From contig OU015566.1 in NCBI GenBank assembly GCA_907165135.1, positions 6,246,157-6,310,156 of the forward strand: DNA of 64,000 nucleotides, read 5' to 3'. Below are positions 46,177-58,011 of the stretch, one piece after another. Within the stretch, counting starts at the first letter, position 1, and every line of letters begins with the position of its first letter. Made by a program: the position numbers and the translations under genes. The notes below the pieces were generated by a model. The model was not told where the DNA came from and made no database searches. It saw only the letters and a list, made by a program, of their open reading frames with translations. Source of the stretch: Oikopleura dioica. Lineage: Eukaryota > Chordata > Appendicularia > Copelata > Oikopleuridae.

Positions 46177-48267
46177 ATGAAGGAGTCTTCGTTATCTTCA
46201 AAATTTTTGATAATAGGAAATTGTCTTATCATCTTGATCTAATTCTTCGTTTTTTTCTTCTGATAAGACAGCTACAGGCATTGGTGCACCACTGACTCTT
46301 GCAGCAATCAAATATTTTTTGACAAAAAGAGAAAAGAAATTTCATTTTGTGGATCCTATTCAAGGTTTGTCCAAAGATAAGTCTTTGTTATTGTGACTGA
46401 ACATTCTGTAGGAATTGACGCTGATGGTCCTCTCTGGGCAATGATAAGCTCTTTTCGCGAGAAGGAAAAAGGTCGAAAAATCTTTGAATACCCACTTCTT
46501 CGATCGCTTTTCTTCAACATAAATCAACTCGTCGTTGTTGATGCTCAATTGGCAAGAGAACTTTTTACGAAATCAAGCTTGAGGGTCTTGCATTTATCAC
46601 GCACTTTTCTCAATAAAAATTATGAAAAAATAGACCCCTTATGCAGCAATTTTCAAGGACATGGAGAAATGAAAGGGTGGTTTCAACTTATAATCGACTA
46701 CCGCGAACGTCTCGGATTGAAGCATGAGGCCGACGCTGCTACCTCCGTCGGGATCATGCGCGACTTCGACAACAACAACGAGCATGGAACGAAGATCGCC
46801 AAACATTACAGAAAGAGAGTGACTGAAAGAATGAACAAAAAGTCCCTGGAGAGTGAATGGGTGGAAGCGATCAACGGACAAGAAGATTTCATCCTCGACG
46901 AATTTCGACGAAGAGGAAAAGAGGGAAAACTTGCGATTGACCCGGCGCCGGTGTTTTGGGAAACGGCTTTAGGAGAGAGCTCAAAAAGTCAGATTCAGAT
47001 CCGGGCAGACTGATGCAAGTATTTTTTAAAAAGCTCGGATAGTGGTTATGTTCAAATTCGCGATTGGAATCGATCTTAGGGAAAAGCCGAAACGCTTAGA
47101 AAAACTTATTCGTTGCGGAAAAGCGGGGATAGAAGCGTAAGGACGGAAATTACCTTGATTAAAAAGGGTTCTTAAAAATCAACTGAGTTTAATCTTTTAT
47201 TTCCAGATTTGATGGAATCGATCAGCATAGCCTCATCTTCGAATGGATGCCAAAATTCATCCGAAAATTCATCCCCATCAGTCTCTGGCCTGATTACATA
47301 AAGGAGCAGAGCGAGCTTCTCGACGAGATCATCGAAATTGTGGCTGAAGTGAAAGCCGAAAATGAGCAAAATGAAAATGAGTCCTCTTTAATCTCAGTGT
47401 TCGGTAGAGATTGGCAAAAAATATATTCCGTTTTGATCTTTTTCAAAAGAAAATGACGTAAAACTCGGGAAGATGAATCACTGGGATGCGATTTGGACGA
47501 TTCATCAATTGATAATCGCTGGAAATGATACTGTCGCCATCTCGCTGAGGACTTTTCTCATTAACATGGCAAAACATCAAGAAGAACAAGAAAGAATTCG
47601 GAATGCGCTAAAAGGTATTCAAGCTAGGGAAACTGACTGAAAACTCAATTTAACTTTCAAATTTAGAAAGAAATTATGGTCAAAAAGAACTCAAAGACTG
47701 TCCGCGCTTATTTGCAGCAATTTACGAGTCGTTTCGATACTCCCCGACGGTGTCCGAATCGACTCCTTTTCACACGATTACAGAAGATACGACGATCAGG
47801 GACATGAAGTTCAAGAAGGGAGACCTCATTCGATCAGCCATCGGTAGGGCAGTTTCAAAAAGCAAGGAAATGATTTCGAAGGCGCGATGAGTTTTCATGT
47901 CGGCAAGGAGGACCCCTTTAAATTTGCATCGGACAGATTTCTGGACGAAAATGGCGACTTTCGAAAATACGACGCTTCAGTTCCGTATCACGTTGGCCGT
48001 CGAGACTGTCCCGGCCAAATTCTTGCGAATATTCAGCTTTTTCACATCTCGAAGATTATTCTCAAGTTTGACTTTGAGCAATGCTCAAAAAATAACTTTT
48101 AAATAATTTTTAGGCATTTTCGATTGACAACGAGTGAAATGAGCGTGTTCCAAAATCTTCAAGAATTTGAGAATATTTACAGCGGCGGAAAGTTTACCGA
48201 TGCTGATCATTACTTGCCAAATTTGAAAGAAAATCGAGTTGTTTTCGTTCCGATTTCTGATGAATAA
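46177..48267 (+). CDS. Cytochrome P450, plus-strand paralog
   Basis: Ten exons (46177-46216, 46278-46364, 46412-46577, 46647-46972, 47043-47136, 47207-47403, 47450-47614, 47667-47843, 47882-48077, 48114-48267) encode 533 residues. Membrane-anchor N-terminus, I-helix AGNDT, K-helix ESFR (ExxR) and heme loop YHVGRRDCPGQ are present, so an active haem monooxygenase on the ER is likely; the substrate is unknown. Exon lengths match the minus-strand paralog (49123-51222) exactly except in the last two exons. That match validates unusual introns: intron 1 (46217-46277) starts GA, intron 3 (46578-46646) starts CT, the last (48078-48113) starts GC. Intron 4 (46973-47042, GA-AG) is absent from the paralog. 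Confidence 0.85.
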
Positions 48268-48367
48268 ACATATGAATTAGAAGGATTACTTAATTCAGAA
48301 TAAATTATTCTCCTTATTTTACGAATGAACAACTCATTTTTTGAATTTCTTTTTATGCAGAGTTTTT

Positions 48368-48930
48368 TTACAAAATACAAATATTATATCTTACGAAGGT
48401 ACCATAAGGTCCTTCTTTAAATTTCACATAATGGTTGCCATCTTCGTCTTTTTCGCTCGTGAGTTCGTGTTGGTGCCTCACTTTTCCGTTGTAGCAATGA
48501 ATTTGTTCTGCGATTGCTTGAAATGGAACGCCTCCATCTAATTGATAAAAAGTAAAATGATAACTGTTGGTATTGCCTACCACTGTTTGTAAGCGACAAG
48601 TAATAATAACTTCCATTTCCTCCATTTCTTTCCCAAGCCAATTTGAATCCGAGTTGCCATCCAGCTTCTTCGACTTCCCAGTTATTCTGCCACCAAAACT
48701 TATCGCCAAGTTTTTCGATCAAAAAATAAAGATCGTGTTAAAAAAAAGCACAAACTTTCCTTGAGATTAATTCTTTTTCCTCCAAGTGACAAAAGCTTCA
48801 GCACATTTCGGATATCCTCTTCTCTCATTGCATCTCTTTTTCCGAATTTCTTAATTCCTCGGTCGTTTTCGAAGAAATGCCCAGCTCCTCGAATTGCTCC
48901 CAGTTCTCTTTCCATCTTCAAAAGATCCAT
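48368..48930 (-). CDS. Small intracellular protein of unknown family
   Basis: Three exons (48760-48930, 48611-48686, 48368-48537) encode 138 residues with no signal peptide. Notable features are an N-terminal charged helix (MDLLKMERELGAIRG), a Trp-rich middle (NNWEVEEAGWQLGF) and a C-terminal GGVPFQ..YNGKVRHQHEL part. Intron 1 (48687-48759) keeps frame only with a GA donor; intron 2 is GT-AG. It sits between the two convergent P450 genes. No family is recognised. Confidence 0.5.
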
Positions 48931-49122
48931 TTTTCTAACAGTGAATGGAATACTGTTTCAGGAAAGCAAAGATGATATTTGAAGAGGAACTGATAATTCC
49001 TATAAAATTGATGCTAGCAATCTTTTTACCAAGTCAAAGTCACCAAAACCATAATTTTGAGATAAGGCTGTTACAAGTTATTCAAATTTTAAGAAAAAAG
49101 TTATCTGTCAAATGAATTTTAT

Positions 49123-51222
49123 TCATTGTTCGAGAGGAACAAACACAACTCGATTTTCTTTAAACAGTGGCAAGTAATGATCATCATCGGAGAATTTGCC
49201 GCCGCTGTAAACATTCTCGAATTCTTCAAGGTTCTGAAACGTGCCCATCTCGTTTGTTTTCAATTCAAAATGCCTAAAAAACTATTAACGATTCAGCAAA
49301 CGATGCCGGCAAATCCAACTTGAGAATAATCTTTGACATGTGAAACAGCTCAATATTCGAGAGAATCTGCCCAGGACAATCTCGACGGCCGAGGTGATAC
49401 GGAACTGAAGCATCGTATTTTCGAAAGTCGCCATTTTCGTCAAGAAATCTATCGGGCACAAATTTGAAGGGGTCCTCCTTGCCGACATGAAAACCCATCG
49501 CGCCTTGAAATGATGTCTATTTCCGAGGAAAGGGGTTATTCTTTGAGTCGAAGACTCTTTCAGGTTAGGGTCTTGAGGAAGAGTGTTAAACCCAAAGATG
49601 CCCTACCTATGGCTGATCGAATGAGATCTCCCTTCTTGAACTGAATGCCATCAACAATTGCATCTTCAGTAATTGTGTGAAACGGAGTGGACTCAGACAC
49701 CGTCGGCGAGTATCGAAACGACTCATAAATTGCCGCGAAGAGACGCGGACAATCCTTGAGTTCTTTTTGTCCAAAGTTTTTCTCTAAATCTCGATCGAGC
49801 CATTTTTAAAATAGGCAAAAAAACCTTTGAGTTCGTCGCGGATTTTTTCTTGCTCAACAGGATGCTTCGCCAGATTTATTAGAAACGTTCTGAGGGAGAC
49901 AGAGACAGTATCATTTCCAGCGATAACTAACTGATGCATTGTCCAAATCGCGTCCCAGTAGTTCATCTTGCCATTTTCGACGTCATTTTCTGAAAAGAAA
50001 ATAGCACCGAAAATGTCCTCTTTTTTCACCGAAAATGGAGATCAAGGAGGACTCATCTCCAACTTGATCACTTTCTGCTTTCACTTCCGCCATTATTTCA
50101 ATTATCTCGTCGAGAAGCTCGCTCTGCTCCTTTATGTAATCAGGCCAGAGACTGATTGGAATGAGTTTTCGGAGAAATTTCGGCATCCATTCGAAGATCA
50201 GACTGTGCTGGTCGATCCCATCGAATCTAAAGATTAATCTTAATTTAAAGGGACCAGCGGCGGAAAGCCACAAAATTGGATAAAAAAATTGACCAATAAA
50301 ACGCCCGTATGAAGCCTCTCTGCAAATACGAGGCTCCCCTTGCTTACGCTTCAATCCCAGCTTTTCCACAACGAAGAAGTTTCTCTAGTCGTTTTGGATT
50401 TTCACGAAGATCGATTCCCATCGCGAATTTGAACATCACCACTAGAGCAATTTCCAAAAATACTGGCGCTGAATCGAACGCTTGCTTTCCGTCATTTCCT
50501 CTTCGAAGCAATTCCCGAACCATGAATTCTTCTTGATCATCAATCGTCTCAACCCATTTGCTTTCTAGTGATTTTTTGTTCATTTTCTCGATCACTCTTT
50601 TTCTGCAAAGTTTGCCGATTTTGGTTCCATTTTCATCATTTTTATCGAAATCGCGCATGATCCCGACGGAGATCGCAGCATCGGCTTCATGCTTCAATCC
50701 GAGGCGCTCGCGATAGTCGATTATTAGTTGATACCAGCCTCTCTTGTCGCTGTGTCCTTGAAAGCTGCTGTTTTAAGGGTCTTTCCTCGGGCTCGCGGCT
50801 TTTCATGGCCCCAAAAAGAGACCCCTTAGCTTGATTTTGTGAACAACTCTCTTGCAAACTGAGCATCGACGACAACAAGTTGGTTGATGTTGAAAAAGAG
50901 CGAACGAAGAAGTGGATATTCAAAAACTTTTCGACCTTTTTCTTTTTCTTGAAAAGAGCTAATCATTGCCCAGAGCGGCCCATCGTCATCGACTCCTATA
51001 AAGGAATTTTCTGAATTTCAAGCGTTCATGAACAAACCTTTAATCGGATCCACATAATGAAAACTTTCTTCTCTTTTTGTAAAGAAATATTTTATGCCAG
51101 CTAATGCTACTGGTGCGCCAAGGCCTTAATATGTTTTCTTTTCAAATTATCAATATTTTATTTAGAGAAAATAAAACATTTCCTATAAAGATAAATTTTG
51201 GCGAAAAAATAAACTCTTTCAT
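49123..51222 (-). CDS. Cytochrome P450, minus-strand paralog
   Basis: Nine exons (51183-51222, 51038-51124, 50830-50995, 50348-50767, 50030-50226, 49825-49989, 49607-49783, 49311-49503, 49123-49273) encode 531 residues. Same motifs as the 46177 gene: AGNDT, ESFR, heme loop YHLGRRDCPGQ. The two proteins are closely similar throughout and the genes converge tail to tail. Intron 1 again starts GA (after MKEFIFSPKFIFIG), intron 3 starts CT, the last non-GT. Exon 4 (420 nt) is unbroken where the plus copy has an extra 70-nt intron. Confidence 0.85.
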
Positions 51223-51337
51223 TTTCTATGAAAAAGATTGAACTGCTTGTCCGCCGATGGCACTTCGAATGCACACAAATGTTATGTCATTTTTGCGAGG
51301 GTGTTCATGGAAGAAAAGAAATTTCAAGTTAGAATAA

Positions 51338-51761
51338 CATTCAAGATGGGGCAGTAAATCTTTTGTTAAGGAAAAATAAAATCTTTTCATCAAATTTTAT
51401 AAACATGGCCATTTCACATGTTTAGCTAGAAATTACAGATTCTAACAATATCGATTTCTTTTCTGAAATCTAATTGGTAAACCGACCGAATTAACGAATC
51501 TGATTCGAAATTTGCCGAAATTTTTGGAGAAACGGTCTGAATCGATGAATTTTGGACAAAAATTTTGGTCAAAATTTTGATAAGATTCTGAACGAATCAA
51601 ATTCACGAATTCAGTCGATGAACCAATGAGATTTTTGAAAAAATCGATTATGTGGGAACCTGTGATTTCAAGCTAGACATGTTCCTTGTCCATAGAATTC
51701 GATTAAAGATTATATCTAATATATTTCCTAGACAAGAGATTTGCTGCCCCATCTTGAATGT
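51338..51761. mobile_element. MITE with ACATTCAAGATGGGGC ends
   Basis: Inverted ends of about 28 bp (ACATTCAAGATGGGGCAG.AAATCT) bracket 424 bp of AT-rich, non-coding DNA containing AAAATTTTG/CAAAATTTT blocks. The rest of 51223-52278 shows no gene. Confidence 0.7.
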
Positions 51762-52278
51762 TTATCGAACCGTATTTCATCTTTCAGCTTTTTATTCGTT
51801 GCAAAATCATTTTCCCTGAAAGTGATACTCGATTTCTTAAAAACGTGAATGCATCTGAGACAATCAGTCACTGACTTTCTTTACTGGTTTCTTGACTTCC
51901 GGTCTTCCCAACCCCACCTTGATATTTTCATTTCAAAATAATCACTTGTTTGGTTCATATAATTTTGTTTCTTCAAAAATGAAACTGGCTTTTCAAATTT
52001 CGTCGAAAAAAAAGAAAACTCGAAATTTTAACGTGGCTCTTCATCGCAATCCCTTTTAGATGGCGGGATAAAGTTCAACTTGATTTTTGGTCATCCGTGG
52101 CAAAGTGATTTGAGGCCGAAGCCGTGTGCCCCAAAGTCGGAAAATCAAAATGCTAACAGCGCTGCGCCAAAAAGGTTAACCCGAAGAGCGCTCCTTCAAA
52201 AGGGCCACAGTAGGTTCACTTCTCTCCACAATCCTTTTTGCAGCAATATCGGGGATAACTCGAAAATTGAAAATAAAA

Positions 52279-52879
52279 ATGAAAATTTTCAGCATTTTTA
52301 CTTTCCTGCTTGTAGCAATGGCAAAAGCTCAGAATAGAAAAACAGAGACGGCTCTAAAAAGAGTCGAAGATACAAGAGATGCAGCTTTACAATGGATCGA
52401 CGAGGAAATTCCACAGTTCAGAAAAGCAAAGAAGCTCCGATCAAGGTAATTCTAGCGCCTCAAAATGGAACAAAATCAGCTTCAGAATCAACACCATTTC
52501 TGCTCAAATGCTGGACTCGATCGAAAACGGCTGTAAATTATCCAAAAAGGTAAGATTCGATTTCAACACTGCTTAAATTCTTGAAGGCAAGAAATGAGCA
52601 GAAAGAAGACGACTACGAAGAAGAAACTTCGGAAATCGAAAAGCGACGATTCAAGCTTCCAGCGGATCCTTGGGAGAAAACGCTCAAATTCGCCAAAAGT
52701 GGTAGGCGTGTCAATAAAATATTTCTCTCAAACTGTGTCGGATATCAACGGTAAAAGCGGAAATTAATTTCGTCTTTTGACAAGTTTTTAGAATCGAGAA
52801 AAAATGGAATCGAGTGAGAAATGGAATGCAAAAAGCATTTATCAGAGTCAACAAGCTTGGTCCCGATTTTAACCCCTAA
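52279..52879 (+). CDS. Small secreted basic protein
   Basis: Four exons (52279-52445, 52480-52549, 52587-52705, 52792-52879) encode 147 residues. Signal peptide (MKIFSIFTFLLVAMAKA), one Cys, many Lys/Arg and Glu in helical blocks, and a C-terminal RNGMQKAFIRVNKLGPDF. Introns are 34, 37 and 86 nt; the last is best explained as GC-AG (after KSGR), since the GT option gives an early stop. AATAAA follows within 40 bp. No family is recognised. Confidence 0.6.
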
Positions 52880-53118
52880 AAAAATGATTTTTGAAGAGTT
52901 TCTGTGCACATAAGAATAAAAAAAAATAAAAACGAACTCTATTTAACCACATGGGACAGATCGGTTAAGGAGGTGTGTAACAACTTTTCAAAAATTGCCG
53001 ATTTTAGATGGCGCTCAGTTTAACTTACGCTTACATACGTCTTAAAATTAAATTTTGAAAATAAAACTTAACAAATGGACCAACTGCAATTATTTTAAGA
53101 GTTAAGGTCGTTGGTTGT
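52880..53118. other. Intergenic between convergent genes
   Basis: It holds the poly(A) signal of the 52279 gene. Nothing else is seen. Confidence 0.4.
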
Positions 53119-56100
53119 TTATTTTTTGGCGCAAAAACCAGCAGGAACTTCAAACATAACGGGCATAACATTACTTATGACGGTTCTGATGCCTTCGTGT
53201 CTGGTTAGCTGGTCATCTTCGAAATCGAGTCGCTCAATTTTGAACCTACTTGAAGAGGCAAATTCTGGCCCAGAGGCGATAAAAATCGAGCGATCGAGGA
53301 TCAGTGCAGACCTACACGGGTCAGCCTAAAATGTTATCGAGTAGTAACTTTCGAAATTCCAAAAGAGTACATTTTTCAGATCGCCAATCTTCTTCCAAAC
53401 ATCATTTTGTAGAAGCCAAATTGCTGTTTGTGGATGCCAATCATAATTTTTATAAGTGAACCCTCCCGCAAGCAAAAGACTTCCACTCGGTAGACCCATC
53501 AACACGTGATGAGATATTGAACTGATATTATATGCTGTTCGTATAAATTAAAGATTGTAACAAAATACCTTGGGAAATAGTTCAAAGTTGACCAGCCATT
53601 GGAATTCAACGTCTCTACCCTTAAGCTTCCCGAAGGTATACGCTTCCCAGAACCTCCAACAGCTGTTGGCTTCCCTCTGTAAAGTCCGAGTCCGCCACCC
53701 AAATGTTGATCTTTTAACTCATCAGTCGGAGTCGAAGATATTCCATCGAAAACTTCACAAATATTCTCAAACATTGAATCGAAGCAGATTAATGCTTGCA
53801 GGCCGTTTTCGATTGAAAGTGCTGCAGAACGGCTTTCAAAAGTGTGTTTCATTCGAGCGGTCAATTCTTTTAATTCACAGACTTCAAATATGGCAATCTT
53901 AATGGTTTTTCAATTTAAAATTTTGGATTTTTCTTACTCTGCGTCCATTCCATGGTCCCACTCCACCAAAAATGTAGAAAAAGTTCTTGACAAAAGCATG
54001 CTTTGCTTCGTTGAAATAGTACTTCCTTGGTGCTTTTAATGCTGCCGATGTCGTTTTTGCCCCCGGAAAAGACATCAAAATTGCTGTGTCCATGATGCCT
54101 AAATAAGGCGAGTTGTCCGCCATTACTAACATTGTCTTTAAAAGGGTATCAACATTGACAGGGTCAGAGCGATTGTTCTCGGGCGCGAGTTACGATCGAC
54201 CTCGTAACAATACACGGAATTACATACCGGAATTGCCCATGTAAGATTGCGGTTAATCGTTATGAAATGTATGGCACAGTAACAAATAGGTATTGGGATA
54301 GCTTAATGGTAAAGCACTCGCCTCATGAGAAAGAGGTCCCAGGTTCTATCCGAGGAAAAATCCTTAAAAAATATTCGTCATTTTGCTGATGTTTGTCTAA
54401 ATCTGATTATCTTGAATCAAGATTCTTGATCTATCAAGAAGTCAATGATGACATCCTTTAATTTAGGATTCGGAGAGTAACCAAAATTCTTTATTTTCGT
54501 GCAATTGTCAAACTTGAAAATCCGGATTCTGCTTTGTTTCTTATTTTCCAGGCCGGTTATCTCGATTTTTGAGTGAGTTTTCTTTTTTCGCTTATTACCC
54601 TTTATTAGTTTTTTAAGTTGTTGCCGAAAAATCATAGGCTTAACTGGGATTGAACTTTTCCTGAGTGATTTCAATTGTGAACCTGGGCGCTCTACACCCA
54701 GATTTTTTGACTGCAAATGTCAGTTCTTCCAAATGTTTCAAATTTGACTTGGAAACATGTCGTTCATAAAAATAGTCGGAATTAATCCAAAGCGAGTAAT
54801 TTCGGTAAAATCCAAAGCTGAGAAAATTCGATCCATCAATAAAATCAAATTCGACAATTTTAGTTTCTTCTGAAACTTGAGATTCCTTTATAAAATCGAT
54901 TTCGAGATTGAAAACATCTGTTCCAAGGAATTTCATGTCGATCGTTGAAATATGTTTTAATTCTGGAAACGAGGAAAAATAGTTATCCGGGATGATTGTT
55001 TTCCAACTATAGCTGTTTGTGCGGCGAAATTGCGGCTGAGAGACGGCATTTTTGGAGAAAGCTGGAAACACATCGTCGTGAAACGCGAACAAGGGATTAC
55101 TTGTCACATGCATTCTCTTGTGCGCTTTTTGCTGAACGAGTCCTATCTCTACATTTTCTTTCTAAGGATTGAAGACGGTTGAAGATAATACAATTGACTC
55201 GCACAATTTGAACCCACACAATTCGGCCCTTTTTTCGAATTTCGCAAAAATTAATGAAATTCGCTCATTTAGCCATCTTTGTGAATTTCTGTAAAATTTG
55301 CTTGCTCAAACGTATTTTGTAGATATATTTACGAGAAAAATGCTATTTTTAACCTTTTTTTCTAATAAACACGCAGAATTTACGGGGATAATTGACGAAA
55401 AAAGTGAGATTTTAACATTTTTGGGCTCCAAAATTGATCTTTTTTGAAGGAGTAGCAAATTTCGGACCCGCACGATTCGGCCCTTTTTCGAAAAATCTGT
55501 AAAACAAAAAAGGTCACAATTGTGCGAGTCAACTGTAAATCAAGCGATGTGAATGCGAAAATCTTCTGCAAATTTTCAATCTTTTCCGAAATCAAATTCA
55601 ATTTCAAATGTGAGATCGAAAACGTAGTTTTGGAAGAAAACTCTCTCATTATCAAGAAAACCATTTCCTAAGTACTCACATTCGTCGTTATTCGTGCCAG
55701 TCTGATCAACATAGAAGCCATCGGAAGCGAACAGCTTCGAGTAACAGACGGAACTTCTGGGGTATTTAACCAAAGAACCAATCCATTCCCGACCAAGAGT
55801 CAAGAACAGCCCTTCTGCTTCCATCAGAACTGAGTAAAACGTGTTTGAGAGCTTTACACTCCTTGTCACTAGTATCAAAAGAAGTCTGTCGACGTTAATC
55901 TCTCTTGAGTTTAAAAATATCTAGTTTATGATTTAAAGTTGAGAGGGCCACTACAACCACTATTTGATCTAACTTGATCTCTTTTCCCCAGGTGCATCCT
56001 AAAATATTGCCTTTACGCTCTCTGATTGGTTCGTTTGGCTTACCCCGACCATCACGGAGGCTCGTCGGGAGACAAGCCAATCAGAGAGCCAATATTTCGG

Positions 56101-58011
56101 TAATATCCAGGGTAAAAGGATCGAGGTTTGTCAATATTTCTTTCGATTGAGCAGTGCCTCTCGAGTAAATATTTTCAGTCTTTAAATAATATACGAACAA
56201 GTATAAACTCATTCCAAAGGAACCACGTGAACTGGATCCAAATCTTTTTGATCAGTAGGCAGTTCAAAACTGCTTTTTCTCCATCCTTTCTCCAATTCTT
56301 CGTCTTTCCTTATGCGGTTCAAAACAATAGTCGTCGACAATTTGATATAATGATCTCCGAGTCTTGCGCTCATCAAATAAAAGACTCCCTTGAAGCTGAT
56401 CGAGGAGACTTTCGCGTTGATATGATTGCTGGCGATGAAACCCTGGGCTTCTTCAAAGCGGTCCAAATTGTAATCGGGAGCGTAGTAGTAGCACTTGTCT
56501 TCCCTTCCAATTGGACGGCTTGAGAGGGTCAAAGATATTTGCATTTATAAAGAGATTTATTTTATTTCCGACCATTTCAGATAACAACGACTGGAAACAC
56601 TTTTGTGTCCTTTTCTTTCCGACGAATCTCAATTTGATGTGTCCCGATCGACGAGCCAAAATGGAAAACGAAAAAATTGCTATTCAAAAATTGAATTACT
56701 TTTTTATGAAAATTGCCTTACATGTTTTTATATCGGCTGCGAATGAAAATCGGACGATTGCTAGTTTCTTCGACTATCATCAGATTTCCCTTTGCATCGA
56801 CTGAATCAGGGATGGAGATATGGCCGAATTTTCTGGCGGCACCGGCACGTGGTGTTGGTGGTAGTGGTTGTGGTACTACCAAAAACTATTCTTATTTTAT
56901 TTAAAGAATGAACAATTTTAACCAGAAAAATTTCCGTTGTACCATACCGTGCCGCTTTGCCATGCTGTGCCGTTCCGCTCATATTTCTATCCCAGGACTA
57001 AATAGTGCTTGCCATCGAGAAAAGTGGCACCAATCGACTTTTGCGGATTTATGAAATAAAAATTATTTTACGATTATATTTCAAAAGATTAAAACATTCA
57101 TGAGAAAACAGATCATCCACGTGAGTTGAGTTGATTTTTCTTGAAATGAGTGGACCTTTTTCCTTGCTAATATCAGATAAAATAATCTGAAATTTGTTAA
57201 ATGGAGCATCGCGACTATTCCATCTTCTCGAAATCAGTCGATTCTCCGTCTCAACTTTAAAAGTTGAAGGTAAATATGTCAAACGAGAATTTTTTTAGGT
57301 TAATAATAAAAACAACTTTCCTTGAATTTTATTGCTCTTCTTCAAGTCCCAAACAGGAACTAGTGTTTGCTCATTTTGTATTTTGTCGCAGCGATAAAAG
57401 ACACAAGGGCATCCCGTTTTGCAATATTTTTCAAAGGGGCAAATTTCTCCTGCAGAGTCATGTTTTCTTGTCAATTCAAAGCAAATTATTTCGCAGCTAT
57501 TGAAAGTTTTCTTCTTTCTCGATTCCAAGACAAGAGACTCAGAGCACAAATGACGGCAAATGAAACGATCTATCTTTGATTTTTCTTTGGATTAAAAATT
57601 TTTTTTTTATTTAGCAAAATCAAATTCAATGATTTAATTGCCATGGCATAGAATTTTTTTTTCTTGCATCTTTGTTGATTTATTTCATTTTCTCTGTCTG
57701 TGAAAGAGAGGGCTGGTTCGACGGGTCTTTCTTTTAACTCGACTACAGCTGGTCGAGTAAAAATTCTTGTTCCAATGCAATCATGAAGGAGATGCCCGCA
57801 GTAATCCATTTCGTTTGTTTTGATGCATTTTTTGAAGCCCAATTGGCAAACATCAGTCAAATAACTAGGTTGGATCCGAGCTGCAAGCATTGAATAGTAA
57901 TTCGCTTAAAATCGCTTCGTTTTCAGATGATTATTTTATTTTCTTACTAATGCCGACGATGGTTCCCCAGAAAACGCATCCGAACAACATGTAAACAGCA
58001 AATTGAGGCAT
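53119..58011 (-). CDS. Gene B: paralog of gene A, Cys-rich/kelch protein
   Basis: Exons traced: 57948-58011, 57647-57880, 57321-57569, 57100-57254, 56722-56885, 56586-56679, about 56529-56215, 55582-55899, 54661-55161, 54453-54581, 53938-54135, 53569-53897, 53371-53521, 53119-53325. The domain order equals gene A: signal, Cys-rich domain (CKTGCPCVFYRC), FFVFHFGSS motif, central CYYYAPDYN region, kelch repeats (YIFGG, LLAGG) and a final Cys-Lys end. Phases agree throughout. Two borders are unresolved: the donor after exon 2 (57647) and the acceptor of exon 7 (no AG in frame near 56529). It has extra introns compared with gene A (57255-57320, 55900-56214, 55162-55581), two of them holding MITEs. 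Its first exon lies inside the last exon of the neighbouring gene. Confidence 0.75.
54294..54355 (+). repeat. tRNA-like segment, probable SINE head or tRNA relic
   Basis: It has an A-box-like TAGCTTAATGGTAAAGC and B-box-like GGTTCTATCC at tRNA spacing, with a GGGATAG/CTATCC pairing, but the anticodon and T stems do not pair well. It lies in the 317-nt intron 54136-54452 of gene B. A functional tRNA is unlikely. Confidence 0.45.
55191..55536. mobile_element. Mariner-like MITE in a gene B intron
   Basis: Ends CAATTGACTCGCACAATT and AATTGTGCGAGTCAACTG lie between TA at 55189-55190 and 55537-55538. Inner CACAATTCGGCCC motifs are repeated. It makes up most of an intron that gene A lacks. Confidence 0.8.
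55981..56118. mobile_element. Palindromic MITE in a second gene B intron
   Basis: About 45-bp imperfect inverted arms (CTTTTCCCC..GCTCTCTGATTGG against CCAATCAGAGAGC..GGTAAAAG) lie inside intron 55900-56214, which gene A lacks. Confidence 0.7.

Noticed and set aside
46216-46230. GT donor for P450 intron 1 (after GGAAATT)
   Set aside because: It keeps frame in the plus copy, but the minus copy has no matching in-frame GT. The GA site after ATAG gives identical 40-nt first exons in both.
54294-54355. Functional tRNA gene
   Set aside because: Box-like motifs exist but the T and anticodon stems do not pair properly; a SINE head or relic is more likely.
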